From Streptomyces huiliensis (GTDB lineage Bacteria; Actinomycetota; Actinomycetes; Streptomycetales; Streptomycetaceae), in NCBI RefSeq assembly GCF_020037025.1, contig NZ_JAIQLH010000152.1, forward strand, positions 1 to 34,811: a stretch of DNA of 34,811 nt. Direction: 5' to 3'. The position numbers and the translations under genes are program-made. Each line of letters starts with the position of its first letter. Positions within the stretch are counted from its first letter, which is position 1. Positions 15,459 to 25,800 of this stretch are shown here, one piece after another. The notes beneath the pieces were generated by a model. The model did not search any database. It was not told where the DNA came from and worked only from the letters and a program-made list of their open reading frames with translations.

Positions 15459-16163
15459 ATGCGCATCCTCTCCGTCAACGTCGGCCGTCCCCGTACCGCC
15501 GCCGACCGTTCCCTGCCGGGCAGCGCCTTCGCGACCGGCCTGGCCTCCGGCATCGACAAGCGGCCGGTGGCCGGCCCGGTGGCGGTGGCCGCGCCCGGGC
15601 CCAAGGGCGAGGCCGGCAGCGGGCTCGCCGGGGACGCGGTCGTGTCGTGGAAGCACCACGGCGGCAACGACCAGGCGGTGTACGCCTTCGCCCGGGAGGA
15701 CCTGGACCGCTGGGAGCGGGAGCTGGGCCGGGCGCTGCCCGCCGGCTCGTTCGGCGAGAACCTCACCACGTCCGGGATCGACGTGGGCGACGCCCGGATC
15801 GGGGAGCGCTGGCGGATCGGCGGCGGGCTGCTGCTGGAGGTCACCTCGCCGCGCGTGCCCTGCCGGACGTTCGCCGACTGGCTGGGCGAGCAGGGCTGGA
15901 TGCGGCGGTTCACCGAGGCGGCCGCCCCGGGCGCGTACCTCCGGGTGCTCGTACCGGGAGAGGTCCGTGCGGGTGATCCCGTCACCGTCGTCCACCGGCC
16001 CGGGCACGAGGTGAGCGTCTCCTTCGCGTTCCGCGCGCGGACGACCGAGCGGGCGCTGCTGCCCCGCGTTCTGGCGGCCGGCGACGGGTTGCACCCCGAT
16101 CTGCGGGAGAAGGCCGAGCGCTACGCGGCCTCGCTCCGACCCGTCGAAGGAGCACCGGCCTGA
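15459..16163 (+). CDS. MOSC-domain protein, YiiM-like
   Basis: 234 residues from ATG 15459, probably leaderless. The MOSC core is complete: substrate-pocket segment KHHGGNDQAVYAFA (64-77), FGENLTTSGIDVGDARIGERWRIG, LEVTSPRVPCRTFADW with the conserved Cys, and a YLRVLVPGEVRAGD strand. The C-terminal 60 residues are the helical extension (3-alpha type) of the YiiM group. MOSC proteins bind molybdenum cofactor or sulfur-carrying ligands; YiiM-like members reduce N-hydroxylated compounds. The substrate is not readable here. It diverges from the LysR regulator, which probably controls it, and is followed 47 bp later by a separate dehydrogenase. Confidence 0.88.
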   Translation: MRILSVNVGRPRTAADRSLPGSAFATGLASGIDKRPVAGPVAVAAPGPKGEAGSGLAGDAVVSWKHHGGNDQAVYAFAREDLDRWERELGRALPAGSFGENLTTSGIDVGDARIGERWRIGGGLLLEVTSPRVPCRTFADWLGEQGWMRRFTEAAAPGAYLRVLVPGEVRAGDPVTVVHRPGHEVSVSFAFRARTTERALLPRVLAAGDGLHPDLREKAERYAASLRPVEGAPA

Positions 16164-16198
16164 CGGAAGGCAAGCCGCCACGCGGTGTCGCCGGGCAC

Positions 16199-16204
16199 TA
16201 ACGT
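16199..16204 (+). promoter_or_regulatory. -10 element for leaderless dehydrogenase transcript
   Basis: TAACGT ends 6 bases before the ATG at 16211, with no ribosome site in the gap. Confidence 0.5.
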
Positions 16205-16210
16205 TCCCGT

Positions 16211-16984
16211 ATGACGACTGCACTGATCACGGGAGCGACGGCCGGCATCGGCGCGGCCTTCGCCCGACGGCTGGCCGCCGAGGGTCACCACCTGGTGCTC
16301 GTGGCCCGCGACGAGAAGCGGCTGAGCGAACAGGCGACCGAGCTCCACGACCGGCATCGGGTGGAGGTGGAGGTGCTGCGGGCCGATCTGTCGACGGAGG
16401 ACGGCATCGCCGCCGTCGAGGAGCGGCTCTCTGATCGCAGGCAGTCCGTCGATCTGCTGGTCAACAACGCCGGGTTCGGCAACAAGGGCCGCTTCCTGGA
16501 GGTCACCGTCCAGGACGAGCTCACCATGCTCAAGGTGCACTGCGAGGCGGTGCTCCGGCTGACCATGGCCGCGACCCGGCAGATGCGGGAGCGGCGGCGC
16601 GGCGGGGTGATCAACGTCGCGTCCGTCGCCGCGTTCGTGCCGCGCGGGACGTACGGGGCGAGCAAGGCGTGGGTGGTGCAGTTCACCCAGGGCGCGGCAC
16701 GGGACCTGGCGGGCAGCGGGGTGCGGCTGATGGCGCTGTGCCCGGGCTTGGTCCGGACGGAGTTCCACGCGCGGGCCGGGATGGGGACGGACAACGTCCC
16801 GGGCTGGATGTGGCTGGACGCCGACCGACTGGTGGACGCGGCGCTGAAGGACCTGGCGCGCGGGAAGTCGCTGTCGGTGCCGGATCCGCGGTACAAGGCG
16901 CTGACGGGCCTGTCCAAGCTGGTGCCGCGCGGGGCGATGGCGCGGGTGTCGTCCACGACGGGCCGCAAGTACGGGCCCAGCTGA
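16211..16984 (+). CDS. Short-chain dehydrogenase/reductase
   Basis: 257 residues from ATG 16211. It is a classical SDR: NAD(P) loop TGATAGIG (7-14), NNAG in LLVNNAGFGNKG, and the catalytic set Ser138, Tyr148 and Lys152 in ASVAAFVPRGTYGASKAW. The acidic residue that would fix NAD over NADP is not clear; VARDEKRL after strand 2 has Arg, favouring NADP(H). The PGLVRTEFH segment follows, as in the SDR subgroup annotated as oxidoreductases of lipid or keto substrates. The substrate is unknown. It lies downstream of the MOSC gene on the same strand but appears to have its own leaderless start. Confidence 0.9.
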   Translation: MTTALITGATAGIGAAFARRLAAEGHHLVLVARDEKRLSEQATELHDRHRVEVEVLRADLSTEDGIAAVEERLSDRRQSVDLLVNNAGFGNKGRFLEVTVQDELTMLKVHCEAVLRLTMAATRQMRERRRGGVINVASVAAFVPRGTYGASKAWVVQFTQGAARDLAGSGVRLMALCPGLVRTEFHARAGMGTDNVPGWMWLDADRLVDAALKDLARGKSLSVPDPRYKALTGLSKLVPRGAMARVSSTTGRKYGPS

Positions 16985-17002
16985 CAGGCCCCGCCCATGC
17001 CG

Positions 17003-17038
17003 GAGGCCCGGCACCCCGCGGACGGGGTGCCGGGCCTC
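17003..17038. terminator. Bidirectional terminator, dehydrogenase / groEL1
   Basis: A perfect 16-bp stem (17003-17018 with 17023-17038) with a 4-base loop lies between two convergent genes, 18 bases after the dehydrogenase stop. Confidence 0.85.
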
Positions 17039-17083
17039 GGCGGTGGTGCCGGTGCCTCAGGGCCTCGGCGGTGTGCCGGTGCC

Positions 17084-18709
<1,626 letters not shown>

Positions 18710-18828
18710 GGGTTACGTATCCTTCGCCGTGTCTCTCAAACGAACTGCGCCCCCGGCGCCCGGTTGGTGGACGCGGGTACCAGGGGCACAGAACAAAAGC
18801 CTCGAGAATTCGAAAGCTTCGGGGTGAA

Positions 18829-19137
18829 CTACTTCTCGATGATCGCGAGGACGTCGCGGGCCGAGAGGACGAGGTACTCGTCGCCGTTGTACTTCACCTC
18901 GGTGCCGCCGTACTTGCTGTAGAGCACGACGTCGCCGACCTTGACGTCGAGCGGCAGGCGCTCGCCGTTCTCGAATCGGCCCGGGCCCACGGCGAGGACG
19001 GCGCCCTCCTGGGGCTTCTCCTTCGCGGTGTCCGGGATGACCAGGCCAGAGGCCGTGGTCTGCTCGGCGTCCAGCGGCTGGACCACGATGCGGTCCTCGA
19101 GCGGCTTGATGGCAACCTTGGAGCTGGCGGTCGTCAC
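18829..19137 (-). CDS. groES: Co-chaperonin GroES
   Basis: 102 residues from GTG 19137, behind GGAGG at 8 bases. It forms the heptameric lid on GroEL. The family signature IKPLEDRIVVQPLDAEQTTASGLVIPDTAKEKPQEG contains the mobile loop, followed by GDVVLYSKYGGTEVKYNGDEYLVL. It is the first gene of the operon with groEL1. Two CIRCE repeats and a sigma-HrdB-type promoter lie upstream. Confidence 0.97.
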   Translation of the reverse strand: MTTASSKVAIKPLEDRIVVQPLDAEQTTASGLVIPDTAKEKPQEGAVLAVGPGRFENGERLPLDVKVGDVVLYSKYGGTEVKYNGDEYLVLSARDVLAIIEK

Positions 19138-19237
19138 GATCCGACCTCCCCCTTCGGAGATCTCACGGGGTCAATTGTCTGAGGTGGCGACCAGGTGGAT
19201 CCGTCGTCGCGGGTGCCGGACCTGCCCGTCGCTGTGT

Positions 19238-19264
19238 TTGGCACTCACCGGTGGAGAGTGCCAA
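19238..19264. promoter_or_regulatory. CIRCE operator, proximal copy
   Basis: TTGGCACTC-N9-GAGTGCCAA, a perfect inverted repeat with the 9-base spacer of the HrcA operator. It lies just downstream of the groES -10, so a bound repressor would block initiation. Confidence 0.93.
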
Positions 19265-19272
19265 CGGAGCCG

Positions 19273-19301
19273 AGACTATGACGCGCTTAGCACTCGGTCA
19301 A
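19273..19301 (-). promoter_or_regulatory. groES-groEL1 promoter
   Basis: On the minus strand: TTGACC (19301-19296), 17 bases, TAGTCT (19278-19273). The -35 lies inside the distal CIRCE spacer and the -10 falls between the two CIRCE copies. Confidence 0.8.
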
Positions 19302-19313
19302 GCGGAGTGCCAA
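19287..19313. promoter_or_regulatory. CIRCE operator, distal copy
   Basis: TTAGCACTC-N9-GAGTGCCAA (one mismatched pair). It overlaps the -35 of the groES promoter. Two CIRCE copies are known upstream of groES in Streptomyces. Confidence 0.93.
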
Positions 19314-19339
19314 TTTGCGGTCGCGCGCCGGGGGCGTGC

Positions 19340-19356
19340 GGGCGCGTCGCGCGCCC
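19340..19356 (-). terminator. Candidate hairpin after deacetylase gene
   Basis: GGGCGCG-TCG-CGCGCCC, a 7-bp stem starting about 25 bases past the deacetylase stop and ahead of the groES promoter. Confidence 0.45.
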
Positions 19357-19380
19357 CTCGGGACGGGTGCCGGACCGCCG

Positions 19381-20274
19381 TCAGACGTAGTCCTCCAGCC
19401 GCGCCACGGTGAATCCCTGGCGCTGGACGCTGCGCACCATGTTGGCGACCATCCGCGTCATGGTCGTGCCCTTGAGCTCGGCGGGACCGCGGAAGTGCGC
19501 GAGCACGATGTCGCCGGGACGAAGCTTCCCCGCTTCGGCGTACCTCATGTCATTGATCTGCATCGTGGCCTGCCACAGCACGACGGCCTTGATCCCGCAG
19601 GAGCCGGCCGCCGCCAGGGTGGCGTCGTTGAGGTTCCCGTACGGCGGACGGAACAGCTCCGGCCGCTTGCCGAACCGCTTCCTCAGCGTCTCCTGCTGCC
19701 CGCAGATCTCCCGCTTCTGCGCCTCGGCGGAGAGGGTGCGCAGGTTGGGGTGGGTGAGCGTGTGGTTGTGCACGCCGTTGCCGAGGGCGCGCAGCTTGTC
19801 GAAGTAGCCGTAGCCGCGCCCGGCGCGCGCGGCGCTGTCGGTCAGGAACATGCTGAACGGCAGCTTGAGGTCCTCGGCCATGCGCAGGAACGCGGGGTCC
19901 TTCTCGGCGCCGTCGTCGAAGGTCAGGAAGACGACCTTGTCCTTGGTCGGCACCCGCCGGACGATCTGCGGCGTCCCGCCCTTGTGGTGCGCGGTGAGCC
20001 GCGTGGCAGGCGGGGCCGGGGGTGCGGCGAGCGGCTTGTCGAGCCCCCAGCGGCGGTACGCGGCGGGGTCGGCGGTGGCCCGCTTCTCCTTGGGCTTCGC
20101 CGTGGGCTTCGCGGTGCCGGCGGCCGTCCCACCGCTCCCGTCCTTCTTGCCGTCCGACCCGGAGGAGCACCCGGAGAGCAGCAGGGCGGCGGCGCAGAGC
20201 GGGACGAGGGCGAGACGGGCGGAGCCGCGTATTCGGCTTCGGGGGCGGCGTCGGCCGGTTCCAGACGGAGTCAC
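19381..20274 (-). CDS. Polysaccharide deacetylase lipoprotein (NodB domain)
   Basis: 297 residues from GTG 20274; no clear ribosome site, so the start is less sure. A lipoprotein signal ends in LLLSGC (Cys36), followed by a Lys/Ala/Pro linker to about 70. The NodB domain at about 112-290 contains TFDDGAEKD (Asp120 and Asp121: catalytic base and metal ligand), HNHTLTHP with metal ligands His171 and His175, RPPYGNLND and a late LAHF segment with the catalytic His. It should remove N- or O-acetyl groups from wall or extracellular polysaccharide outside the membrane, with a divalent metal. The gene is divergent from a methyltransferase gene; a 17-bp inverted repeat overlaps its start codon. Confidence 0.92.
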   Translation of the reverse strand: MTPSGTGRRRPRSRIRGSARLALVPLCAAALLLSGCSSGSDGKKDGSGGTAAGTAKPTAKPKEKRATADPAAYRRWGLDKPLAAPPAPPATRLTAHHKGGTPQIVRRVPTKDKVVFLTFDDGAEKDPAFLRMAEDLKLPFSMFLTDSAARAGRGYGYFDKLRALGNGVHNHTLTHPNLRTLSAEAQKREICGQQETLRKRFGKRPELFRPPYGNLNDATLAAAGSCGIKAVVLWQATMQINDMRYAEAGKLRPGDIVLAHFRGPAELKGTTMTRMVANMVRSVQRQGFTVARLEDYV

Positions 20275-20289
20275 AAGAACGATTCTTGT
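20273..20289. promoter_or_regulatory. Inverted repeat ACAAGAA-CGA-TTCTTGT at deacetylase start
   Basis: Perfect 7-bp arms spaced by 3 bases overlap the GTG start of the deacetylase and lie in its divergent region with the methyltransferase gene. The AT content is unusual for this genome. It fits the size of a dimeric repressor site, or a hairpin masking the start. No known regulator box was recognised. Confidence 0.5.
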
Positions 20290-20335
20290 TCATCGGTTCG
20301 ACGGGCCGCACCGCGGAGGGGTGGGCGGGTGAGCG

Positions 20336-21610
20336 GTGCACGAGAATGGTGCCGTGCCCGCCCCGAACACCGATACCAGCGCCCCCAACGCCGTCGACGG
20401 CTTCACCGCCCTCCTCACCGACGAGGGCCGCCGCCTCCTGGAGGAGCTGCGCGACCACGACCCGGCCCGGGAGCTGGCCGTCGCCACGCGGCTGCGCCGC
20501 GAGCACCCCGCGGAGCTGGTCTCCGCCGCCCTCGGGCAGGCGCGGCTGCGCCAGCGGGCGGTGGCGAAGTTCGGTACCGAGGACGCGTACCGCATGTACT
20601 TCACGCCGAACGGCGTCGAGCAGGCCACCCGCACCTCCGTCGCCACCTACCGGGCCCGCCGCTTCGCGGACCTCGGCGTCCGCCGCCTGGCCGACCTCTG
20701 CTGCGGCGTCGGCGGCGACGCCATCGCCCTGGCCAGGGCCGGCGTCTCCGTCCTCGCCGTCGACCGTGACCCGCTGACCTGTGCGGTGGCCCGGGCCAAC
20801 GCGGCGGCCCTGGGCCTGTCGGACCTGATCGAGGTGCGCTGCGCGGACGTGGCGGAGGTCGACGTCTCCGGGTACGACGCGGTCTTCGTCGACCCGGCAC
20901 GGAGAGGTGCATCAAGAGGGGCAGCGCGCAGCGCTTCCGGCAGGGGTGGTGGCCGGGCGACGGGTGGGCGGATCTTCGACCCGGAGGCGTACTCCCCGCC
21001 CCTCTCCTGGGCCGTCGAGACGGCCCGCACGGCCCCGCACGCGGCCCTGAAGATCGCCCCCGGCGTCCCGCACGAGGCGGTCCCCGAGGAGGCCGAGGCG
21101 GAGTGGATCTCGGACGGCGGCGACGTGAAGGAGGCCGTCCTGTGGTTCGGCACCGACCCGGGCGCCCGCCGCGCGACCCTCCTGCCGGCCGGCACCACCC
21201 TGACCGGCACCGGCCTCCCCGACCCCGCCGTCCGCCCGGTCGGCCGCTACCTCTACGAGCCGGACGGCGCGGTCATCCGCGCCCACCTCGTCGCGGACGT
21301 CGCGGCGGAGGTGTCGGGCGGCCTGATCGACGAGACGATCGCGTACATCACCTCCGACGAACTCCGTCCCACCCCGCACGCGTCGGCCTACGAGATCACC
21401 GACGTCCTCCCCTTCAACCTCAAGAAGCTCAAGGCCCTCGTGCGAGAGCGCGGCATCGGCGTCGCCGTCATCAAGAAGCGGGGCTCGGCGGTGGAGCCGG
21501 AGGAACTGCGCAAGAAGCTGAAGCTCGAAGGGGTGAACTCCTGCGTGATCATCCTGACCCGGGTGGCGGGCGCCCCGACGATGCTGCTGGGGCAGGCGGT
21601 CCGGGCGTAG
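20336..21610 (+). CDS. Class I SAM-dependent methyltransferase, THUMP-like domain
   Basis: 424 residues from GTG 20336; GTG 20354 is a possible later start. SAM-binding motif I is LADLCCGVGGDAIALA at about 118-133, with an acidic strand end VLAVDRDPLT. The motif IV equivalent is VFVDPARRG, as in RNA or nucleic-acid methyltransferases of this group. The C-terminal part (YEITDVLPFNLKKLKALVRERGIGVAVIKKRGSAVEPEELRKKL) is the THUMP-like module. The target, probably RNA, is unknown. After DPARRG there is a low-complexity insert of roughly 18 residues rich in Gly, Ser and Arg before RIFDPEAY; related proteins, from memory, are shorter here. Divergent from the deacetylase. The Uma2-family gene follows 29 bp later. 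Confidence 0.88.
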   Translation: MHENGAVPAPNTDTSAPNAVDGFTALLTDEGRRLLEELRDHDPARELAVATRLRREHPAELVSAALGQARLRQRAVAKFGTEDAYRMYFTPNGVEQATRTSVATYRARRFADLGVRRLADLCCGVGGDAIALARAGVSVLAVDRDPLTCAVARANAAALGLSDLIEVRCADVAEVDVSGYDAVFVDPARRGASRGAARSASGRGGGRATGGRIFDPEAYSPPLSWAVETARTAPHAALKIAPGVPHEAVPEEAEAEWISDGGDVKEAVLWFGTDPGARRATLLPAGTTLTGTGLPDPAVRPVGRYLYEPDGAVIRAHLVADVAAEVSGGLIDETIAYITSDELRPTPHASAYEITDVLPFNLKKLKALVRERGIGVAVIKKRGSAVEPEELRKKLKLEGVNSCVIILTRVAGAPTMLLGQAVRA

Positions 21611-21639
21611 CCTGGCATGAGCGACAAGGGAGGACAGCG

Positions 21640-22281
21640 ATGGCCGCCGATCCCATCACCGAGCCGGTGAACAAGCCGCGCGAGCAGGACCCCATCGATC
21701 TGCTGATCGCGTTCGAGAAGGCGTCCCAGACGCCGATTCGAGCCGAGTACTTCGAGGGGATGGTGGTCGTGCCACCGCAGCCGGACTTCCAGCACGGCAA
21801 AGTCATCGGCAACCTTTACCGCCAACTGTGCGCGGCGGGCTTCGACGACCTCGCCCACCTTGGGATGGGCTTCCGAACGGGTGTCGACTCGGACGGAACG
21901 GGCGAATGCGAAACCACTTCCCTCGCCATCCCCGACTTCTACGTCCTGCGACGTGAACCCACCGAACTGGACGAGGCATACCGCAAGGCCCACAAAGGCT
22001 GGTATCCGGTGGATCTTCTGGCGCTCGTCGGAGAGGTGACGTCCAGCAACCACGAGACGGACACCGGTCCCAAGTACCGCAGCTACGCCGCGGCGGGGAT
22101 TCCCATCTACGTGATCATCAATCGACGCTCGGGCCATGTCCACGTCCACTCGGACCCCGATGGTGATGTGCGGCAGCCCGCCCGTAGTCACTACCGCACC
22201 ACCACGACCACGGAACTCGGCGGCAAGGTACCGCTCCCTGGCCCCTACCCGCCGCTGGACACCGCTTTCCTGCTCCGCTAG
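21640..22281 (+). CDS. Uma2-family (DUF820) PD-(D/E)xK nuclease-fold protein
   Basis: 213 residues from ATG 21640, with AAGGGAGGA upstream, a strong site. It has the Uma2 layout: DLLIAFEKASQTPIRAEYFEGMVVVPPQP at the start, then the restriction-endonuclease-like core with Asp99 (LAIPDFYVL), Glu132 (LVGEVTSSN) and Lys145 (GPKYRSYAAAGIPIYVIIN). All three core residues are present, so nuclease activity is possible. This family is very abundant in Streptomyces and cyanobacteria, yet its biological role is unclear. It sits between the methyltransferase and the deaminase on the same strand (29 and 9 bp gaps), so the three may form one transcript. Confidence 0.9.
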   Translation: MAADPITEPVNKPREQDPIDLLIAFEKASQTPIRAEYFEGMVVVPPQPDFQHGKVIGNLYRQLCAAGFDDLAHLGMGFRTGVDSDGTGECETTSLAIPDFYVLRREPTELDEAYRKAHKGWYPVDLLALVGEVTSSNHETDTGPKYRSYAAAGIPIYVIINRRSGHVHVHSDPDGDVRQPARSHYRTTTTTELGGKVPLPGPYPPLDTAFLLR

Positions 22282-22290
22282 CCCTTCGTC

Positions 22291-22707
22291 ATGGCCCCCA
22301 GCCCATCCCGCATCGGTAGCGACGAACCCATCGACCACGAGCTCGTCGAGGCCGCCGCCCGCGTCGTCCGGGAGCATGCCTCCGGTGACGAGCACACCGT
22401 GGCCGCCGCGGCCCGTACGGACGACGGGCGCGTCGCCACCGGCCTGAACGTCTACCACTTCACCGGCGGCCCCTGCGCCGAACTGGTCGTGATCGGCGCC
22501 GCGGCGGCCCAGGGCGCCCGCGCGCTGACGGCGATCGTGGCCGTGGGCGGCGACGAGCGCGGCATCCTCCCGCCGTGCGGCCGGTGCCGGCAGGTGCTGC
22601 TCGACTACTACCCGGCGATCGAGGTGATCGTCGAGGACGGGCGGCCGCGGTCCGTCCCGGTCGCCGACCTCCTCCCCGGGGCGTACGTCAACGCGGAACA
22701 CCAGTAG
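22291..22707 (+). CDS. Cytidine deaminase-family protein (possibly blasticidin-S-deaminase-like)
   Basis: 138 residues from ATG 22291, 9 bp after the Uma2-family gene; no ribosome site of its own, so translation may depend on read-through coupling. The zinc site is complete: CAE at 62-64 (Cys62 ligand, Glu64 proton shuttle) and PCGRC at 95-99 (Cys96 and Cys99). It is a short, tetrameric-type CDA fold. It would hydrolyse cytidine or a related aminopyrimidine to the keto form; the relatively divergent N-terminus leaves substrates such as nucleoside antibiotics open. A 114-bp gap follows before the RHS gene. Confidence 0.88.
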   Translation: MAPSPSRIGSDEPIDHELVEAAARVVREHASGDEHTVAAAARTDDGRVATGLNVYHFTGGPCAELVVIGAAAAQGARALTAIVAVGGDERGILPPCGRCRQVLLDYYPAIEVIVEDGRPRSVPVADLLPGAYVNAEHQ

Positions 22708-22737
22708 TCACCTCAAATCCCGTACGACACAAAGCCG

Positions 22738-22767
22738 TTGCCGCCGTCCGGCCCCGGTCCCTAGAGT
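22738..22767 (+). promoter_or_regulatory. Possible promoter of the RHS gene
   Basis: TTGCCG, an 18-base spacer and TAGAGT lie 55 bp before the RHS start. It resembles a vegetative (HrdB) promoter. The match is modest. Confidence 0.4.
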
Positions 22768-22821
22768 CGACCCGCTCGCCTGATACAGCAGAGGTGCCCG
22801 TATCCGCAGGGGGGTTCCGGG

Positions 22822-25800
22822 ATGGGTGTCGTCCTGCCCGACAAGCTGGCCTTCGTCCTCGACCTGATCGGCGTCACCTGGCCGAACGTCGACGAGGACG
22901 ACTACCGGGACATGGCCCGGTCGTTACGGAGCTTCGCCTCCGACGTCGACGCCGGGCGCGGGAACGCCCAAGTGGCGCTCAACCGCCTGCTGTCGACCAA
23001 CCGGGGGCAGATGACGGAGGCGATCGACGCGCACGTCCGCAAGCTCAACGGCAAGCACCTGCACCACCTCGCCGAGGCCGGCCGGCTGCTGGCCGGCGGG
23101 CTGGACGCGGCGGCGGCGGTCGTGGCGGGGGCCAAGGGCGCGGCCATCGTGCAGTTGGGGGTCCTGGCGGCCGAGGTCGCCGCCGCACAGGCGGCGGCGC
23201 CGTTCACCCTCGGCCTCTCCGAACTCGGCGCGGTGAGCGGGGTGGCCGTCACCCGCACGGTGGTCAAACGGCTGCTGAAGGAGGCCGCGGAGGCGGCGGC
23301 GCAGGAAGTGCTGTCGGTGGTCACCGGCCCGGTCTTCGCGGCGCTGGACGCGATGACCACCGACCTCGTCGTCCAGGTGGTCTCCGACGGGCTCGGCGCG
23401 CAGGACGGCGTGGACCTGCGGCAGACCGCCCGGACGGGCCGGGAGAACCTGCGGATCGCGAGCGCCGGCGGGCACGGTGGCCTTGTCCTGGCGAGCGCGG
23501 GCGGCGGGGGTCCGGGCGGCGGCGGTGACCTCGTCTTCGACGAGCACGAGCACAACACCTTCACCACCAGCGTCCACGACCACTCCCGCCACCTGAACGA
23601 GAAGGGCGGCCGCCATCTCGGCACCACCCACCGGCACTTCGCCCGCACCCGGGGCCGCGGCTCCCTCGCCCGCGCGATCGAGGAGGCCGTCGAGAAGGCG
23701 ATGGGGTCCCTGGGGAAGGCGCACGGCGAGTTGCGGAAGCACCTCGACGACGTCGGGAAGGGGCTGGCCGAGGCGGGCAGGGCGCAGAGGAAGCAGGACC
23801 GGCACGTCCACGACTCGTTCGCGCGGACGCGCGGCCCGGGCGCCGGCGGCCCGCCCGCCTCCGCCGGTCCGGGCGCCTCCGCCGGTCCGGCCGCCGGGAA
23901 CGGCACCGCCCGGACCCGTCCCACCGGCGCGGCCCGCGCCCACACGGCCGAGCGCCCCCGGGACCACTCCCGCCGCGAGGACGCCCGCTGCGTCAACGGC
24001 GACCCGGTCGACATGGCGACCGGCAGGATGGTGCTGCGCCAGACGGACGTCGCGCTGTCCGGCTCCCCGCCGCTGCTCTTCCGGCGGGCGGCGGAGTCCG
24101 GGTACCGGGCGGGCCGGTGGTTCGGCCCGTCCTGGACGAGCACGGCCGACCAGCGGCTGGAGATCGACGCCGCCGGCCTCGTCCTCGTCCTCGACGACGG
24201 CATGCTGCTCGACTACCCGCTCCCCGGCCCGGACGGCCGCTCGCTGCCCGTCGAGGGCCCGCGGTGGCCGCTGGAGGAGCGGCGGGACGACGAGGGCCAC
24301 GACGGGTACGCCGTCACCGACCCGCGCACCGGCCGCACCTGGCACTTCACCCGCTTCGGCACCGGCCTCGCCCTGCTCCGCCGCCTCACCGACCGCAACG
24401 GCAACGGCGTCACCTTCGACTACACGCCGGACGGCGCCCCGGCCGCGATCACCCACGACGGCGGCCCGTCCGTCCGCGTCACCGTCGCCGGCGGCCGGAT
24501 CACGGCGTTGCACCTGGCCGACGCAGAACTCGTCCGCTACGGCTACCGCGACGGCGATCTGACCGAAGTGGTCGACTCCTCCGGGCTGCCCCTCCGTCTC
24601 ACCTACGACGACCGCGGCCGCATCACCTCCTGGACCGACCGCAACGACCACGCCTACGCGTTCACGTACGACGCCCACGACCGCTGCGTCCACCAGGTGG
24701 GGGCCGAGGGGCACATGGGGTTCTCGTTTACGTACGGGGACCCGGATCCGGAGTCGGGCCTGCGCCTCACCACGGCGACCGACTCCCTCGGCGCGACCAC
24801 CCGCTACCTGGTCGACGCCGCGCTGCACGTCGTCGAGGAGACCGGGCCCACCGGCGCCGTGACCCGCTCCACCTGGGACCGCCACGACCACCTGCTGTCC
24901 CGCACGGACCCGCTCGGCCGGACGACCACCTTCCGCTACGACGCGAACGGCGACCTCGTCGCGGCCGTCCGCCCGGACGGCGGCGAACTGACCGCGCGCT
25001 ACGCGGCACCCGGACTGCCGGAGGCCGTGGTCCGGCCGGACGGCACGGTCGTGCGGCAGGAGTACGACGAGAACGGCAACCTCGTCCGCCACACCGACCC
25101 CACGGGCGCCATCACCTCGTACACGTACGACACCACGGGCCGGCTCACGTCCGTCACCGACCCGCTCGGCGGGGTGACGCGCGTCCGGTGCGACGCGGCC
25201 GGGCTGCCGACGGAGATCACCGATCCGCTGGGCGCCGTCACCCGCTGCGCGCGCGACGCCTTCGGCCGCGTCACCGCCGTCACCGACCCGCTCGGCGCGA
25301 CCACCCGCCTGACCTGGACCGTCGAGGGCCGCCTCGCCTCCCGCACGGCGCCGGACGGCGCGCGGGAGCGCTGGGAGTACGACGGGGAGGGCAACCTCGT
25401 CGCCCACACCGACCCGCTCGGCGGGGTGACGCGCTGGACGTACACCGCGTTCGACCGCCCGGCGAGCCGCACCGACCCCGACGGCACCCGCCACGAGCTC
25501 ACCTGGGACACCGCCCTCCGCCTCCGCCGCGTCACCAACCCGCAGGGGCTGACCTGGACGTACGACTACGACCCGGCCGGACTGCTCGTCGCCGAGACGG
25601 ACTTCGACGGCCGCGTGCTCGGCTACGCGTACGACGCGGCGGGCCGGCTCGCCTCCCGCACCAACGGCCTCGGCGAGACGATCACGTACACGCACGACGT
25701 ACTCGACCGCGTCGTCGCGCGGGACGCGGCGGGCCGGGTCACGACGTACACGTACGACGCGGCGGACCGGCTGCTGACGGCGGCGGGCCCGGACGCGACC

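Noticed and set aside
22708..22821. tRNA or attachment site next to the RHS gene
   Set aside because: No cloverleaf, no TTCGA loop and no terminal direct repeats found.
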